Origin: Dipetalonema caudispina
Taxonomy: Eukaryota > Nematoda > Chromadorea > Rhabditida > Onchocercidae
NCBI GenBank assembly: GCA_013365325.1
Contig: JABVXV010000033.1
Coordinates: 310,001-374,000 of the forward strand
DNA: 64,000 bases
Direction: 5' to 3'
A model generated the notes under the pieces. It saw nothing but the letters and a program-made list of their open reading frames with translations. It searched no databases and was not told the DNA's origin. Within the stretch, counting starts at the first letter, position 1; each line of letters starts with the position of its first letter. The translations under genes and the position numbers were made by a program. Shown here piece after piece: positions 61,599 through 64,000 of this stretch.

Positions 61599-64000
61599 TC
61601 TATTTTTTCTGAAAATTCATTTTCAATTTATATTTGTACATTTATCAAATTTAACACTATGCTCCAATTGATAATTTATCAATTATTCAATTAAAAATTT
61701 GATCAGCCAATTATAATCATAAATAAAGCGCATATGTGACACAAAATATATGCGGAACGTTATTGTGCATTAGTTTACATTAACAATCACTTTATTTCAA
61801 AAATTTTTATTTATCAATCGAATTCGAATTTTAGAAATTAATTTCCGGTAGGCAATATTGAAAGACCGTATCTTCCTGCTAATTTCCGGTTGATAGAAAA
61901 GCATATCGTAATGAATCATGAAAATGGAAATGAGAACAAGGAAAGAAAGTTTGGATAACAGTGAAAAGTAGCTAATCGAATATTTTCCATAATTCTTTTG
62001 ATGGATTTCAAAAATTTATTTTTTTTTTGTCAACACAAAATGATATCCCATTTTTTTTAGTAATACACTTTACAGCATCAATTTTCAACATCATTATTCA
62101 ATTAATTCGTTGACTAGGTTGTTAATGAATCATTTGAACTATATGACCTTAAATGATCAAGTTCTAGTGTAAAAATCACTCATAAAAGTTTAATCTGTAG
62201 ATTAGTTTTGTATGAAAATTTGAATCGTTTTTCACTTTTCACGTCATCCAGTGCTGATAAGTGAGTATTGAGTACTTTAAAACACAATCAAATATTTCGA
62301 ATTTTTTGGGTTTGAATTTATTAATACAACAATAGTTTTTATTGGAAATTATTTTCCTTATATAAATAATAGAAGCATAGATTATTTTCCAAAAAAAAAA
62401 GTCATCTGAGTAAAGCTGATGCAAATTTAAATTATTGACAGTTTGAATGGAAATAAATCTTTCCAATACTTGCCGTTTGTTTGATCAATTCTGAAAAATG
62501 TACCAACATTTTAAATATTCATAATTATCAAATAACGTTGAAATGTTAAATGATATCGTTGTAAAATATATATATCTACAATTGATCGTTATGCATTTTC
62601 ACTATACTTTATTACAGAGATCCTTTGCATTGATGATAACAGAGTTGAAATATGTAAGCAAAGATTTTTTAAAATGTTAGAACCATTTTTAGTTAAAAAG
62701 AGAAAGAATTAAAAAAGAAAAAAAAAAACTTAGGACAATTAAACAGGCAATAAAACACTGTTGAATTTTCTACACTTTTCTAATCATTCATTATTTTTGC
62801 TGGGAAAGTTATTTATAACATTTAATTTTTTATTCATTCCTTTTTCATTCCGCTATACATACAATAAATGATTTGATATGATACGAGAAGATCGAGAAAA
62901 ATCAATGGAAATTCTTAAATCATAGAAAAAATTCCTAAAAAAATTTTGCACCACTAAATTGGCATATTTCATTTGTAAAGAATGAATTTTTTTCAAAAAC
63001 AATTTAAGAAGAAAAAAAAAAGGTAAGTGAACTGTTAGTGTTGTTATTGCTAAACATTTATTATATTTATATTTTTTTTTTTGTATACATTTAAGAAAAT
63101 AACGGAAAGAGTAGATGAAAAGAGAGAGTAAAAATAATTTGTTGAACAAAATTAGAATTGCTTCCGTTATTTGGTTATTGAAAAAAAAAAAAAAAAAAAA
63201 GACGGAAATAATTTTGGTAAGTGGAAAGCAATGATGCTATCTGCTACTTATTTTGTCTTTTAAATTTGTCAAGAACAAGAAATGAAATAAACAAAAAAAA
63301 AAAAAAAAGAGAGAAAAGAAAAGAAAGAAAAAGGAGATGGAAGTATATGAGATATTAGAAAAAGTATTGCTTAAGTCTTGACTCTTTTTTTTTTATGTGT
63401 TATAGCAAGTTTAAATAGAAAGCATCATAGATTGGTAAGGAATTAAATTTGAGAATTTTTTTTATAGACAATTTTTTGACATTGAAAGCAATTATTAATG
63501 GTATGGAATGAATTTGAAATCAACGAATCACAATATTTTATCGCTTTTTTTTTTCCCCTTTTGTTTTAAAACTGATTTATTTCTATTAACATCAATTATT
63601 GATTGTAATGGAATGAAAATTGTTTGATAAAATTCCTAGAGAAGTAGATAAAATGTGAAAAATTACATCTGATAGATTATAAAAATTAAATATAGCTTGT
63701 TGAATGAATGAAATATATTTAATATCTTAGTATCGGTTAACATATATTATGCTTGTAATTTTGCAGTAAATTTTTCCACAACAAATATAAAAACTTATTA
63801 CAGCATAAATATTAATTAATAGTTGATAAATTGTTGAAAAAAAAAAAAATGACACATTATCTCGGGTATAATAAATCATTAATAACTCGGGAATAATAGT
63901 TTTTTAATATCTCGGGAATTGATATTCGGTTAACCAATAACTCAACTTAAGCTTTAGCTACAATTTATTTGTTGATTCCAAGCATACATCCTATTTCGTC
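61599..64000. other. Gene-free right flank, AT-rich with poly(A)/poly(T) runs
   Basis: This is the presumed promoter region of the minus-strand CA-related gene plus further intergenic DNA. It holds A runs at 62391-62400, 63181-63200, 63293-63308 and 63838-63849, a T run near 63073-63082, and the 25-bp tandem repeat at 63858-63933. No ORF looks coding. Confidence 0.5.
63858..63933. repeat. Three contiguous 25-26-bp repeats each carrying CTCGGG
   Basis: Units at 63858-63882, 63883-63907 and 63908-63933 each begin TA(T/A)CTCGGG(A/T)AT and end TTAA. Similarity is high in the first half and loose in the second. The array may continue beyond the window. Confidence 0.8.

Overview
The window looks like nuclear DNA of a parasitic nematode, most likely a filarial or other spirurid worm. 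It is AT-rich, and its genes are cut by many short introns of about 40-600 bp. Acceptors of the (T)TTCAG type often lie a few bases upstream of start codons, as expected for spliced-leader trans-splicing. A dihydrofolate reductase of the filarial type supports this. Species assignment is inference; nothing here is bacterial, viral or organellar. Gene models were built by hand from splice signals, reading-frame continuity and family knowledge. Where phases close through the whole gene I say so; where they do not, I say that too.

Layout, left to right: lysosomal-type LCAT/phospholipase A2 group XV (+, 0.26-3.7 kb); THADA/TRM732 homologue (-, 4.9-14.7 kb, more than 20 exons); a small unknown gene (-, 14.8-15.06 kb) head-to-head with dihydrofolate reductase (+, 15.1-16.25 kb); a ZCCHC2/ZCCHC14-like PX plus zinc-knuckle protein (+, 17.6-22.8 kb); a glycogen-targeting PP1 regulatory subunit with RVxF motif and CBM21 domain (-, 25.5-28.8 kb); CHTOP/FoP of the TREX mRNA-export pathway (-, 30.4-32.1 kb); an SR-rich single-pass membrane protein (+, 34.95-35.7 kb); a nearly 9-kb stretch without recognisable genes that contains a dense microsatellite cluster (35.7-44.6 kb); proteasome subunit beta-7/PSMB4 (-, 44.6-46.2 kb); an unknown small gene (-, 47.1-47.7 kb) close behind tRNA-dihydrouridine synthase 1 (-, 47.8-51.4 kb); a C2H2 protein with a basic STPR-like N-terminus (+, 52.8-54.8 kb); a WTAP homologue (+, 56.8-59.1 kb); and a carbonic-anhydrase-related protein that has lost its zinc ligands (-, 59.7-61.6 kb). 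The last 2.4 kb is repeat-rich and gene-free.

Most genes are housekeeping genes. Several belong to RNA metabolism: THADA and DUS1L in tRNA modification, CHTOP in export, WTAP in the m6A writer complex and splicing, and the ZCCHC14-like protein in the TENT4 poly(A) tail pathway. They are not obviously co-regulated. Two short intergenic gaps on the minus strand (DUS1L to the 47-kb gene, and the 15-kb gene to THADA) could be nematode operons.

The most unusual observations are the acatalytic carbonic anhydrase, a perfect 16-bp hairpin over its stop codon, the WTAP homologue in a nematode, and a 25-bp CTCGGG tandem repeat at the right edge. No clearly new multi-gene system was found.
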